From Pseudomonadota bacterium (GTDB lineage Bacteria; Myxococcota_A; Polyangia; Polyangiales; Polyangiaceae), in assembly GCA_023428245.1 (NCBI GenBank), contig JAEYYX010000066.1, positions 1-26,040 on the forward strand: a DNA stretch of 26,040 nt, given 5' to 3'. A program made the position numbers and the translations under genes. Shown here piece by piece: positions 7,092 through 14,415 of the stretch; the first letter of the stretch is position 1, and each line of letters opens with the position of its first letter. Under the pieces are notes generated by a model that saw only the letters and a list, made by a program, of their open reading frames with translations, was not told where the DNA came from and searched no databases.

Positions 7092-8198
7092 TTACTTTTG
7101 ACGGGAGAGCTGCTGCACGGCAAGCCGGCTCACCGCGCCGGGCACGTTCTTGCTGCGCCCGATAGCGCGCAGATCGTTGGTTCGAATGTGAGGAACCAGG
7201 CGCGAGGCAAAGCTGAAGGGCGTACGAGGATTGCACACCAAATTCAGCTTCACCTGGTAGCTCCTCGTGTGCTCCCGGCTGTTGGCAATGATGCGCAGCA
7301 CGTCGTCGGAGACAGAGCGGCTCGCGGTGATGCGCACAACTTCGTTCTCCGTAAGCCTGGGACTTCGCGCGACGGCTTCGGCGACGAGGCGATTCGTATC
7401 CCGAACCAGGATCATGCGCATCGTAGAATTTCCGAGCATTGCGCTCCGGATCTTCTGGGTGACGGTCATGTCCTGGATCTGGGCGAACAGGGGAACGAAC
7501 TTCTTCTTGAGCTCGAGTTTCCCTTCCTCGTCCTCGTCACACACGTCCTCTTCCTCGCTGAGCGAGAGTTCATGAGAGAGCTGGCTCGCGGTCTTGTAGA
7601 GCTCGTCATCGAAGGTCGGCTCGTCGGTCGGCTCCGGAATGAGCTGGTTCTTGATGGCTTGGGCCGCGAGTTTGAACGCGGGGAACTCGAGCTCGATCCC
7701 ATTGCGTACAGCGAGGTCGATCAAACGATCCGAGGTCGACATGCGCACACGCGGGTTCATGTAGAGGACCTCGATCGCTTCGGGGTAGCGGAGGATGAGC
7801 GCTTCGTTCGTAGCGATGATTTCGCCGGACGCTTCATTGGCGGTCTGACAGAGCCGGAGCAGCGTCCCGCTGTCGAGCGCCTTCATGCGCAGGAGACGGG
7901 GCAAGACCTCCGTGTCCGACCCAAAGATCCCCGCGAGTTCGAACAAGACTCCCGCCTGGAGCTCGCCGGAAAGGGCCCCTTCGAGCAGCGGTTTCGGCAG
8001 CGCACGCAGCGTGCCTTGGGCCGTGCGGGCGACCTCACTGTCCCCCTCGCCAAGCACGACGAGGATCGCGAGCAGATCAGGAGGCGCGGCTCCCGGTACG
8101 ATGCCGCGCGCAGCGAGCATCTTCATCGGAGGGGGCGCCTCCGCGGAAAGCACCCTCTGTGCGCCCGGCCCGAGCGCGGAGACGTCGATCGCCGTCAC
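7092..8198 (-). CDS. Helical-repeat (HEAT/LRV-like) protein of unknown function
   Basis: A 368-residue, apparently cytoplasmic protein: no signal peptide and no membrane segment. It is rich in Leu, Ala and Arg, and reads as a chain of short amphipathic helices. The C-terminal half has loosely repeated motifs: LTENEVVRITASRSVSDDVLR, then a helix pair around NPRTPFSFASRLVPHI, then RTNDLRAIGRSKNVPGAV. These resemble HEAT or leucine-rich-variant repeats that act as protein-binding surfaces. A strongly acidic linker (SEEEDVCDEDEEGK, about residues 220-233) splits it. The start is GTG at 8198, four bases after the stop of the SPOR-domain gene, so the two are co-transcribed and possibly partners. 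I do not recognise a named family; the repeat assignment is by pattern only. Confidence 0.75.
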   Translation of the reverse strand: MTAIDVSALGPGAQRVLSAEAPPPMKMLAARGIVPGAAPPDLLAILVVLGEGDSEVARTAQGTLRALPKPLLEGALSGELQAGVLFELAGIFGSDTEVLPRLLRMKALDSGTLLRLCQTANEASGEIIATNEALILRYPEAIEVLYMNPRVRMSTSDRLIDLAVRNGIELEFPAFKLAAQAIKNQLIPEPTDEPTFDDELYKTASQLSHELSLSEEEDVCDEDEEGKLELKKKFVPLFAQIQDMTVTQKIRSAMLGNSTMRMILVRDTNRLVAEAVARSPRLTENEVVRITASRSVSDDVLRIIANSREHTRSYQVKLNLVCNPRTPFSFASRLVPHIRTNDLRAIGRSKNVPGAVSRLAVQQLSRQK

Positions 8199-8202
8199 AG
8201 GT

Positions 8203-9042
8203 TCACTCTGTCCCGAACTTCCTGATGCGCTCGGCTAGACGCTCAGTGCGCACTCGCTCAGCTCGCTCCGCTTTCTCAGGATCGATCAGCAAAGCCGAGA
8301 TGCGCTCCTTGTCGTTCAGCTTGGTCTTGTAAAGCTCGGCTGCGTACTTGCTCTTGAAAGGTCCGATGCGCACCCGATGCCATAGGCCGCGGTCAGGGAC
8401 GTTCGCGGCCTGCCGATACGCGGTGTGGCCGCGCTTGCGCAGCTCTCCGACCAACTTGTCCGCATCGTCCTGATTCTTGAACGATGCGAGCTGGAGAGCG
8501 AATCCCTTTTCCGTCTCGGACCCCATCGGAGCGATCTCGCCCTCGGGAACCTCAGCTTGTCGGACCGCAATCGCGAGCAATTCGTCCTTCGGCTCAGTAG
8601 TGACAGTGGTTTGGTTGAGGAGTGTTCCTGCGGGCAGAGGAACAACAGGGAGTCTATCGAGAGCGGGCGGAGGCGGCGGAGCTTCGCTCGCCTGCGTCGG
8701 TTCGAGGGGAATGAGCTCTCCGCGTTCATCCTTCACGGCGACGAGAGCAGTTGTCGTGCGGGGGGCGTCGCTCAAGAGCTTCGGGTAACTCAGGTCTTTG
8801 ACGGTCACCTCCGGACCCGCTTTTGGGGCGCCGGACTTCGCTGTCTTCACGAGCAGCGCGAGCGCCTCATCGCTCTTTGTGGGCGCTACCTGTTTCGCCG
8901 GACCGCTCATAGCCATCGTGGCTGACGCCACCGCCGCCGAACCGAGCACAGCCAAGCCGATCGTCCACGCGCGGGTCTTCGCGCTGGTCCCACCTTCCTG
9001 GATCCGTTCCAAGTTTCTCAAGTTCACCGGGGCACGCTCCAT
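8203..9042 (-). CDS. SPOR-domain membrane protein
   Basis: A 279-residue protein. After a short cytoplasmic N-terminus there is one membrane helix (about residues 26-47, IGLAVLGSAAVASATMAM), giving an N-in, C-out inner-membrane topology. A Pro-rich, probably extended linker follows. Residues 181-252 form a SPOR domain: FALQLASFKNQDDADKLVGELRKRG, then VRIGPFKSKYAAELYKTKL. SPOR domains bind denuded peptidoglycan glycan strands at division septa in proteins such as FtsN and DedD. Length and layout fit that class, but no other division gene is nearby. The charged C-terminal extension after the domain (about 27 residues) is unusual. The start is ATG 9042. It is the first gene of a two-gene operon with the helical-repeat protein. 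Confidence 0.9.
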   Translation of the reverse strand: MERAPVNLRNLERIQEGGTSAKTRAWTIGLAVLGSAAVASATMAMSGPAKQVAPTKSDEALALLVKTAKSGAPKAGPEVTVKDLSYPKLLSDAPRTTTALVAVKDERGELIPLEPTQASEAPPPPPALDRLPVVPLPAGTLLNQTTVTTEPKDELLAIAVRQAEVPEGEIAPMGSETEKGFALQLASFKNQDDADKLVGELRKRGHTAYRQAANVPDRGLWHRVRIGPFKSKYAAELYKTKLNDKERISALLIDPEKAERAERVRTERLAERIRKFGTE

Positions 9043-9070
9043 GCTCTCGATCGATTAGCGCTTACGGGCC

Positions 9071-9084
9071 AGCTTGGCCAAGCT
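9071..9084. promoter_or_regulatory. Perfect 14-bp palindrome AGCTTGGCCAAGCT upstream of the SPOR gene
   Basis: An uninterrupted palindrome whose nearest edge is 28 bases upstream of the SPOR-gene ATG at 9042 (minus strand), within the only 101 bases between that gene and pabB. It could be an operator. No promoter boxes are clear. Confidence 0.3.
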
Positions 9085-9115
9085 TTCTGGCGCCTCGGCA
9101 GCGACCCGGGTGCCC

Positions 9116-9140
9116 GGCAGGGCCCACCCGGGCCCCTGCC
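9116..9140 (-). terminator. GC-rich hairpin after pabB, without T-tract
   Basis: GGCAGGG (9116-9122) and CCCTGCC (9134-9140) form a 7-bp stem with an 11-base loop, immediately past the pabB stop (9144). No T-run follows on the minus strand, so intrinsic termination would be weak. It could protect the transcript end instead. Confidence 0.3.
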
Positions 9141-9143
9141 CAT

Positions 9144-10412
9144 TTAGGCGAAACGCCCCCGCACGAGTCGCCTCAATTGCTCGGCTTTCCAACGAGTTTC
9201 CTCGGTTTCGCGGATCGGGTCACTGTCGGCCACGATGCCTCCTCCGACCAGGTACTCGCCGACGTCGCCTTGGATCGCAAGCATCCGGATGGCCATCGAG
9301 AGACGCAGTCCTCCGTTCTGCCCAAGGTAACCGATCCCCCCTGTGTAGAGCCCTCGCCGCTGGCCCTCGAGCTCTCGGATCGTCGCCATAGCAGCTCTTT
9401 TGGGTGCGCCAGTCACGCTCCCGCTCGGCAGCATGACGTCAAGGAGCTCCTTTCTTGTGACCCCAGGCCGGAGTTTCGCGGACACTGTGGCTTCCCGGTG
9501 GTGAACTGTCGGATGGGTAATGACTCGCGGGGGCGCGGTCACGCGTACGCTCCCGACTCTCGCGACCCGCGCCAGGTCGTTTCGCTCGAGATCGATGACC
9601 ATCGTGAGCTCCGCGCGCTCCTTCTCGCTTTCGTCGAGCTCCCGTCCGAGGGCCCGATCCTCAGCGGGATCGGAAGCGCGGGGGCGTGTGCCCTTGATGG
9701 GTGAGGTCGAGACGAGACCCTCCGGCGTCAGGTCGAGACAGAGTTCCGGGGACAGGCTCACACACTGAAAGTCGCCCAGATCGAGGGCAAAGCCGAAACG
9801 GGCCCCACCGAGATCTTCTGCGCCTTCGGGGGGGCCCAGGCGGGAAAGAAGCGCGATGGGATGGCCCCGGGAGCGCAAGCGCAAACGGCGCGCGAGGTTG
9901 ACCTGATAGAGGTCGCCGCGGCCGATGGCAGAAAGGGCGTGGGCAATGCGAGCCGCGTGGACGTCGTCGGGCTCTGGCGGCTCTAACCAAGAGAGCACTG
10001 CCTCCTCGGGCGAAGAGGGCGCTCGCTCGATTGCTCGCTCGAGTTCGAGGACATCCGCCTCGGTCTCTCCCGCAACTCCCACGCGCCCCTCTTCGAAGAC
10101 GAGAGCTGCACCATAGCGGAGCCAGCGACACTCACTCCCGATCGCTGCGGGCCGCCGATCGCGCTGGAGCTCGGCGCGCCCCTCGATCGCCCGAAAGGCC
10201 TCGTAAGGTAGAACGCCGACCCAACGAGGAAAGGAAACAGCGCCGAGGTGTCGTTCACCCGCGAACGAAGGCTCCGGATCGACCGAGCGCACTTCCATCC
10301 GGGGCAGAGCCGAGGCGAACGCGCGCCTTCCGTCCCGGAGCCAGTAGGCCCCCGGCAACGCGCAGAGGGCGATCGCAGCGCGTCGGGGCGGAAAAGACAG
10401 CCACTTTATCAT
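9144..10412 (-). CDS. pabB: Aminodeoxychorismate synthase component I (PabB-type)
   Basis: A 422-residue chorismate-binding enzyme that aminates chorismate to 4-amino-4-deoxychorismate for p-aminobenzoate and folate synthesis. Diagnostic motifs: GDLYQVNLARRL (165-176), STSPIKGTRPR with Lys240 (the PIKGT lysine marks PabB, where anthranilate synthase has PIAGT), DLERNDL, SGSVTGAPKRAAM (330-342), GLYTGGIGYL, and the C-terminal EETRWKAEQL holding a magnesium-ligand glutamate. It is about 30 residues shorter than E. coli PabB because the N-terminal part is trimmed. No glutamine amidotransferase (PabA) or lyase (PabC) lies in the window, so the ammonia-supplying partner must be elsewhere. Its ATG overlaps the stop of the nucleotidyltransferase gene by four bases (ATGA), implying coupled translation. 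Confidence 0.93.
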   Translation of the reverse strand: MIKWLSFPPRRAAIALCALPGAYWLRDGRRAFASALPRMEVRSVDPEPSFAGERHLGAVSFPRWVGVLPYEAFRAIEGRAELQRDRRPAAIGSECRWLRYGAALVFEEGRVGVAGETEADVLELERAIERAPSSPEEAVLSWLEPPEPDDVHAARIAHALSAIGRGDLYQVNLARRLRLRSRGHPIALLSRLGPPEGAEDLGGARFGFALDLGDFQCVSLSPELCLDLTPEGLVSTSPIKGTRPRASDPAEDRALGRELDESEKERAELTMVIDLERNDLARVARVGSVRVTAPPRVITHPTVHHREATVSAKLRPGVTRKELLDVMLPSGSVTGAPKRAAMATIRELEGQRRGLYTGGIGYLGQNGGLRLSMAIRMLAIQGDVGEYLVGGGIVADSDPIRETEETRWKAEQLRRLVRGRFA

Positions 10413-11311
10413 CGGGTTCGCTCCGGACGCGGAACGACACGCCCCGCGGGGGTCACGATGGCGTCCGTGAGCGGCGCCACGACCTTCGCTCCCGGCAGAG
10501 CGATCACCCGCCTGAGCTCGCCGCTGCCGCGAACCTCAACGCCTTCCCCGAGGATCGATTGCTCGAGGCGGACCTCGCCCTCCAGAGAAACAGAGGGCGC
10601 CACGTAGAAAGCATCCCCCTTCTCCTCGAGCCAGCTCTGGTTCGCCTCGAAGTACCCTGCGAGATCACCGATGTCTGCGAGCCCTTGGTCGACCAGGGCT
10701 GCGCTCGCGAGCTTCTCTCCGCGACGGAGTGCAGGGAGGAGCACATCTCCCACGAGACACCCTTCGTCTGGGAAGGTCGCCACGATGGACCGCCTGAGGC
10801 GCACCACACCCAGGTAGTCGCCGCCCATCTGCTCGGGACCGAACACCTCGCCGCGCAGACGGATCACCCGCCCCTCCGCGTCGAGCCCCACGGTCCCCTC
10901 CCCACGAAGTCGCGCGCGCACGAGCAGGACGATCTCTGCATCGCTCTTGTCAGCAAGAAGACGTTCAAGGGGAAGCGGTCCGTACATGTCCCCGTTGACG
11001 ACGATGACATCTGGAGCTCGAAATGAGTCCAGCGCCCCCCTGATCCCACCCGCCGTACCCCGGATCTGTTCTTCAGAAAACACCTGAACATTCGCGGTTA
11101 ACCCACCAAGAACACTGTCAATTTTAGATCCAAGATGGTGGACATTGATCGAGAGGCTCACGGCACCGGCGGCTCCGAGCTGCTCGAGGGTCGAAACCAG
11201 GAGCGGCTTGGCCCCGATGGGCAAGAGGGGCTTTGGGATCTCATCGGTGAGCGGGCGAAGTCGCGTCCCGAATCCCGCCGCCAGCACCATCCCGGAAAAG
11301 GGCCTCGACAC
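10409..11311 (-). CDS. Sugar-phosphate nucleotidyltransferase (NTP_transferase) with short beta-helix tail
   Basis: About 300 residues. The N-terminus has the pyrophosphorylase signature VLAAGFGTRLRPLTDEIPKPLLPIG, which binds the nucleotide and metal. NGDMYGP (near residue 105) is the metal-binding Asp region. The enzyme type joins a sugar-1-phosphate and an NTP to give an NDP-sugar, used for cell wall, lipopolysaccharide or exopolysaccharide. The last about 60 residues (VAPSVSLEGEVRLEQSILGEGVEV) look like a few turns of left-handed beta-helix, as in mannose-1-phosphate guanylyltransferases and GlmU. The sugar cannot be told from sequence. The frame is open further upstream, but GTG 11311 puts the signature at the usual distance from the start; ATG 11290 would begin exactly at it. 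It forms an operon with pabB, an odd functional pairing. Confidence 0.88.
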   Translation of the reverse strand: MSRPFSGMVLAAGFGTRLRPLTDEIPKPLLPIGAKPLLVSTLEQLGAAGAVSLSINVHHLGSKIDSVLGGLTANVQVFSEEQIRGTAGGIRGALDSFRAPDVIVVNGDMYGPLPLERLLADKSDAEIVLLVRARLRGEGTVGLDAEGRVIRLRGEVFGPEQMGGDYLGVVRLRRSIVATFPDEGCLVGDVLLPALRRGEKLASAALVDQGLADIGDLAGYFEANQSWLEEKGDAFYVAPSVSLEGEVRLEQSILGEGVEVRGSGELRRVIALPGAKVVAPLTDAIVTPAGRVVPRPERTR

Positions 11312-11417
11312 GGGGCGAGCAGACCCCCTCTGCCCCCAAGAGGCAAGAGGTCCAGACAACGTGTGCCCGTGAAAAACTCGTCCAGTTCCGGCGCGGCGTG
11401 GTAACCGGAGCGAGCAG

Positions 11418-11903
11418 ATGACGGGAGCAAAGGACAGAGTAGGACCTTGGCCGAACTGGCTTCGAGCGGGCGCGAGCCTCTCCCTCTTGATGCTCGCCTC
11501 GACGGGCGCCTGCAATACGGGGGCCGTGGCCGTGAGCGAATGCCGAGAACTCGAGCGCGCCCGCTGTGATGCGCTGGCGCACTGCGGAATCGTCGAGGAT
11601 GTCACAGCCTGCAAACGGTTCGTACGTGACTCCTGTCTCCACGGGATCGCCGGCCCGAAGGCACCCAATGCCAACGAACAGAAGGCGTGCATGACTCTGA
11701 TCACCGAATCTGGACGCTGCGCGGAGGAAGATCCCAAGATGCACCCGGGTGATTGCGAAAACCTCGAGGACTCCGATATTTCGCCCGTCGAGGGAGCCAA
11801 GAGCGCTCGCAACGTCTGTGAGCTCGCCCAAAAACCATGGAACTATGTGACATGCGACTACGTGAACGAAGCAGAAGAGTCGATGGGTGGCGGCGACGGC
11901 TGA
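11418..11903 (+). CDS. Small Cys-rich probable lipoprotein
   Basis: 161 residues. A signal peptide (WLRAGASLSLLMLASTGAC) ends in a loose lipobox with Cys32 as the likely lipid anchor. The mature part holds ten more cysteines, at 42, 50, 56, 65, 73, 91, 101, 113, 134 and 146. The even number suggests five disulfides in a compact domain outside the cytoplasm. No named domain is recognised. Small Cys-rich lipoproteins are common in myxobacteria. It is divergent from the nucleotidyltransferase gene (106 bases between starts) and first in a plus-strand run of envelope genes. The next gene starts inside its end. Confidence 0.75.
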   Translation: MTGAKDRVGPWPNWLRAGASLSLLMLASTGACNTGAVAVSECRELERARCDALAHCGIVEDVTACKRFVRDSCLHGIAGPKAPNANEQKACMTLITESGRCAEEDPKMHPGDCENLEDSDISPVEGAKSARNVCELAQKPWNYVTCDYVNEAEESMGGGDG

Positions 11904-12406
11904 GCGCGATTGGCCTTCTCTTCGCGCTCGGGTGCGGAGGGGGCAACGCGCCCACCGTGGCTCCGCCCCAAACAGAAACGCCCGCTGATGAGATCCTCCG
12001 GATTAGTGCGAACTGGATCTCGGTGCAGCCGGTCAAGGCCCTCCTTTCGCCCCCCTCACCGATCAGTGTGATCCGGGGCAGCGTGACGAGCCGCGTCCAC
12101 CTTACGAAGCGCGACGCCGAAGAAGAGCTGACGATCGCTGAGGACGTGGAACTCCGAAGCGGAGCGCGCGTCGTCTGTGAGTCCACCTTCCGGCACCCGA
12201 TCTCGCTCCGTTACGGCTGGAAGGGCGGAGAGGCCGCGGTGGAAATCACAAGGCCCCCCTTGAACGGTCGCCGGGCCTGCCAGGGCCGCCACCCGGAGCC
12301 CGACCTCGTCGCCGAATCCATCGCGACGCTCTTCGTCCTCCGCTCGGATCAGCTGATTGCGGTCGAACCCAAGACCGACGGGCGCAGCTACATTCCCGAG
12401 AGCTGA
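11852..12406 (+). CDS. Probable lipoprotein of unknown function
   Basis: About 184 residues from ATG 11852; ATG 11837 is also in frame. A basic N-terminus (RLRERSRRVDGWRRR) precedes a hydrophobic stretch ending in the lipobox FALGC, with Cys28 as lipid anchor, followed by a Gly- and Pro-rich linker. The mature domain has alternating hydrophobic strands and two further cysteines (VVCES and RACQG), possibly one disulfide. No family is recognised. The start lies 52 bases inside the upstream lipoprotein gene in another frame, so translational coupling is likely and neither start has a clear ribosome-binding site. The last residues end without a detectable motif. Confidence 0.7.
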   Translation: MRLRERSRRVDGWRRRLSAIGLLFALGCGGGNAPTVAPPQTETPADEILRISANWISVQPVKALLSPPSPISVIRGSVTSRVHLTKRDAEEELTIAEDVELRSGARVVCESTFRHPISLRYGWKGGEAAVEITRPPLNGRRACQGRHPEPDLVAESIATLFVLRSDQLIAVEPKTDGRSYIPES

Positions 12407-12495
12407 CTCGCCCCCGCCCGGCGAGGCCTTCCGTCTCCGTCCCCGGCCGCTCGGGGGCTTGGTTCAAACGGCCCCGCCTGCTAAGTGCCCGCCGA

Positions 12496-13419
12496 ATGAA
12501 TCGCGCTCGCGCCGCTCGAATTCGAACCCTCGCGCTGGGGGTCACGAGCGTTCTCCTCGCCTGCAACCCGTCGCCCACGCCCCCCGTGGGCACTGTGATC
12601 ACGACCGCCGTCGTGGTCATGCCTGAGCATTTCCTCGGGACCCTGCCCTGCTCCGAAGACGAAGGGGCTCCGAAAGTCTTCCGAGCCGATCTCATCGACG
12701 TGACCGACGGCTTGGATGAAGATTCCCCCCGCGTCCGCTCTGGGCTCGTCTCTTGTAAGCGGGGCGCCTATTTCGAATCTGTCACCCCGGGCCACCGCTA
12801 CATCGCCGCGATTTCTCTGTACCCGCGCTCGAACCTCGACGTGGACGCTGATAGCAACGCCACCGTTGACGAGAGCGGCACCGAGGTCGCACCGACCTGG
12901 ACGACAACCTGCTTTGGCACGGACCCTCCGCGCGACGAGGGACTGGGCGGCGCCATCAATCAGGGTGAAGGGGGAGCCGGTCAGGTCGCGATCGGCGTCT
13001 ACGCTTATACCCAAGCGCGCACCTACGTCAGGGGCTGCCTTCCGCTCACCCGCGCGACAGCTCCCGGCGATACCGGCGTCCAAATCTCCCTCGCGCGCTC
13101 CCTCGGAGCCCTCGAGTGTGGAGAGGACGAAGGCCAGGTGAGTCGATTCGTCCTACTCGGAGCGGACGGCGAGCTTCCCGGGGGTGGCCTCGGGGGCGCC
13201 GGGGGCAGCGGCGGGGCAGAGCCCGATTCCGAGTCCAGCTCTGCTTGCTCGGAACCCCTGACCATCACAGGGCTCGAGGACGGGGAGAACGACACCTACG
13301 AGCTCGTAGCGTTCGAAGCGGACTCGGACGAGCCGACCTGGTCGACAACCTGCCGCGCGACGGCCCGAAGTGGCGTCATCGTCCGAGCGTCCTGCGAACC
13401 TCTGCAACCACTCCGCTGA
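12496..13419 (+). CDS. Lipoprotein built of two duplicated Cys-patterned halves
   Basis: 307 residues. Signal peptide with lipobox VLLAC, lipid anchor Cys23, then a Pro-rich linker. The mature part appears to be two copies of one unit. Copy A: LPCSEDEGAPKVFRADLIDV (from 50), SCKRG, PTWTTTC, VRGC, with Cys at 52, 87, 139 and 181. Copy B: LECGEDEGQVSRFVLLGADG (from 206), ACSEP, EPTWSTTC, VRASC, with Cys at 208, 251, 286 and 300. The shared CxEDEG start, the PTWxTTC block and the four-Cys order make duplication likely, although spacings differ. Copy B carries an inserted Gly-rich loop (GGGLGGAGGSGG). No known family is recognised. It sits 89 bases behind the preceding lipoprotein and 100 bases before the rhomboid-like gene. 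Confidence 0.78.
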   Translation: MNRARAARIRTLALGVTSVLLACNPSPTPPVGTVITTAVVVMPEHFLGTLPCSEDEGAPKVFRADLIDVTDGLDEDSPRVRSGLVSCKRGAYFESVTPGHRYIAAISLYPRSNLDVDADSNATVDESGTEVAPTWTTTCFGTDPPRDEGLGGAINQGEGGAGQVAIGVYAYTQARTYVRGCLPLTRATAPGDTGVQISLARSLGALECGEDEGQVSRFVLLGADGELPGGGLGGAGGSGGAEPDSESSSACSEPLTITGLEDGENDTYELVAFEADSDEPTWSTTCRATARSGVIVRASCEPLQPLR

Positions 13420-13519
13420 AATCTTTCGGAGCTCCGGCCCGCTTTCGCGCCCCCTCGTGCCGATCTCGGCCGCTCGGAGATTGCTTGGCGGGGGGACCGG
13501 CCTTAGAACCACAAGATAC

Positions 13520-14329
13520 GTGGCTCGTTACGGAGATTTCTCGCCAGGCCCTATCGCGCTGCCGCGACCGGGCAAGGCGCTCCGGATCGTCCTCCTCGGC
13601 CTTCTCTCGCTCTGGCTCCTGTTCGCCCTGCTCGTGAACTGGACCGACGCCGGCACGGGTTTCTTCCTGCTCCTCACGGGCAACACGCAGGCGATTCTGA
13701 GCGGCCAAGTCTGGCGTCTATTGACCGCTCCTTTGCTTCACGTGCCGACCGGCACCATCGGGCACATCTTCTCGGCGCTCCTCGGCCTGTATTTTTTGGC
13801 GCCGTCGCTCGAAGAACAATGGGGCAGCGCGCGCTTCGCGCGCTTCCTGTTCCTCACGGGAACCCTTTCTTACGCGACCCAGTTCGTGTGCGCTGCGCTG
13901 CTCGGCCCAGATATGAGCGTGCGCATCGTCCCGCCTGACTATTACGGCGCGATGCCCGTTGTCGAAGGCGTCGCTATCGCCTGGGCTTCCACGTACCGAG
14001 GGCGCACGGTCAATCTGTTCTTCATTTTTCCGGTCACGAGCCGCGGGCTGATCCTCTTCGTGGTCGGAATGAGCTTGATGATTCTGATCGCCGGGGCCAC
14101 TCCGCCCTCCGGGCACATCGCACTCTTCGCAGGGATGGCTTACGGCTACCTGCTCGGCGGAGACACCCCCTCGCCCATCCGCCGCTGGTACCTCAAGTAC
14201 CGGCTCGCTCGACTTGAAGCTGACGCGGCGCGGGAGACGCGCGCCGGCGGCGGCAAGCGCCCCCGCGGTCGAACCGGAGGATTCCGGGTCATCGAGGGCG
14301 GCAAAGGTGACCGCAAAGACCTGAACTGA
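13520..14329 (+). CDS. Rhomboid-fold membrane protein lacking the catalytic Ser and His (pseudorhomboid)
   Basis: About 269 residues from GTG 13520. An in-frame ATG at 13370 would overlap the lipoprotein gene by 50 bases and add a segment with no membrane character. Rhomboid features: first membrane helix (about 22-40), WRLLTAPLLHVPTGTIGHIFSALLGLYFLAPSLEEQWGS split across residues 65-103 (the rhomboid L1/TM2 block), and later helices with FFIFPVTSRGLI. The protease serine motif GxSG is here GAMP (143-146), so Ser is Met145. The catalytic-His helix reads GHIALFAGMAYGYL, where Leu202 sits in the usual His position. Its other His (199) is at a different register. It is thus probably an inactive Derlin/iRhom-like member that binds membrane proteins. 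The C-terminal tail is basic and cytosolic. Its neighbours are lipoproteins and pyrB. Confidence 0.78.
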   Translation: MARYGDFSPGPIALPRPGKALRIVLLGLLSLWLLFALLVNWTDAGTGFFLLLTGNTQAILSGQVWRLLTAPLLHVPTGTIGHIFSALLGLYFLAPSLEEQWGSARFARFLFLTGTLSYATQFVCAALLGPDMSVRIVPPDYYGAMPVVEGVAIAWASTYRGRTVNLFFIFPVTSRGLILFVVGMSLMILIAGATPPSGHIALFAGMAYGYLLGGDTPSPIRRWYLKYRLARLEADAARETRAGGGKRPRGRTGGFRVIEGGKGDRKDLN

Positions 14330-14415
14330 TTCGCCTGTCCGAGGCGAGCTCGCTTACGCCCAGAAATTCCTCCCGCGACCCGCCCGCCCGTGGTAGCAGG
14401 ACGGCCCAAGTCCGC

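Noticed and set aside
7098..8225. 375-codon plus-strand frame opposite the helical-repeat gene
   Set aside because: The minus-strand frame has a coherent helical pattern and tight spacing to the SPOR gene; the plus frame has reverse-frame composition.
11312..11812. Upstream extension of the nucleotidyltransferase frame
   Set aside because: It would cover the divergent Cys-rich lipoprotein gene and adds residues before the family's N-terminal signature.
12410..12458. GCCCCCG/CGGGGGC inverted pair between two lipoprotein genes as a terminator
   Set aside because: Loop of about 35 bases and no T-tract; GC-rich filler can give this by chance.
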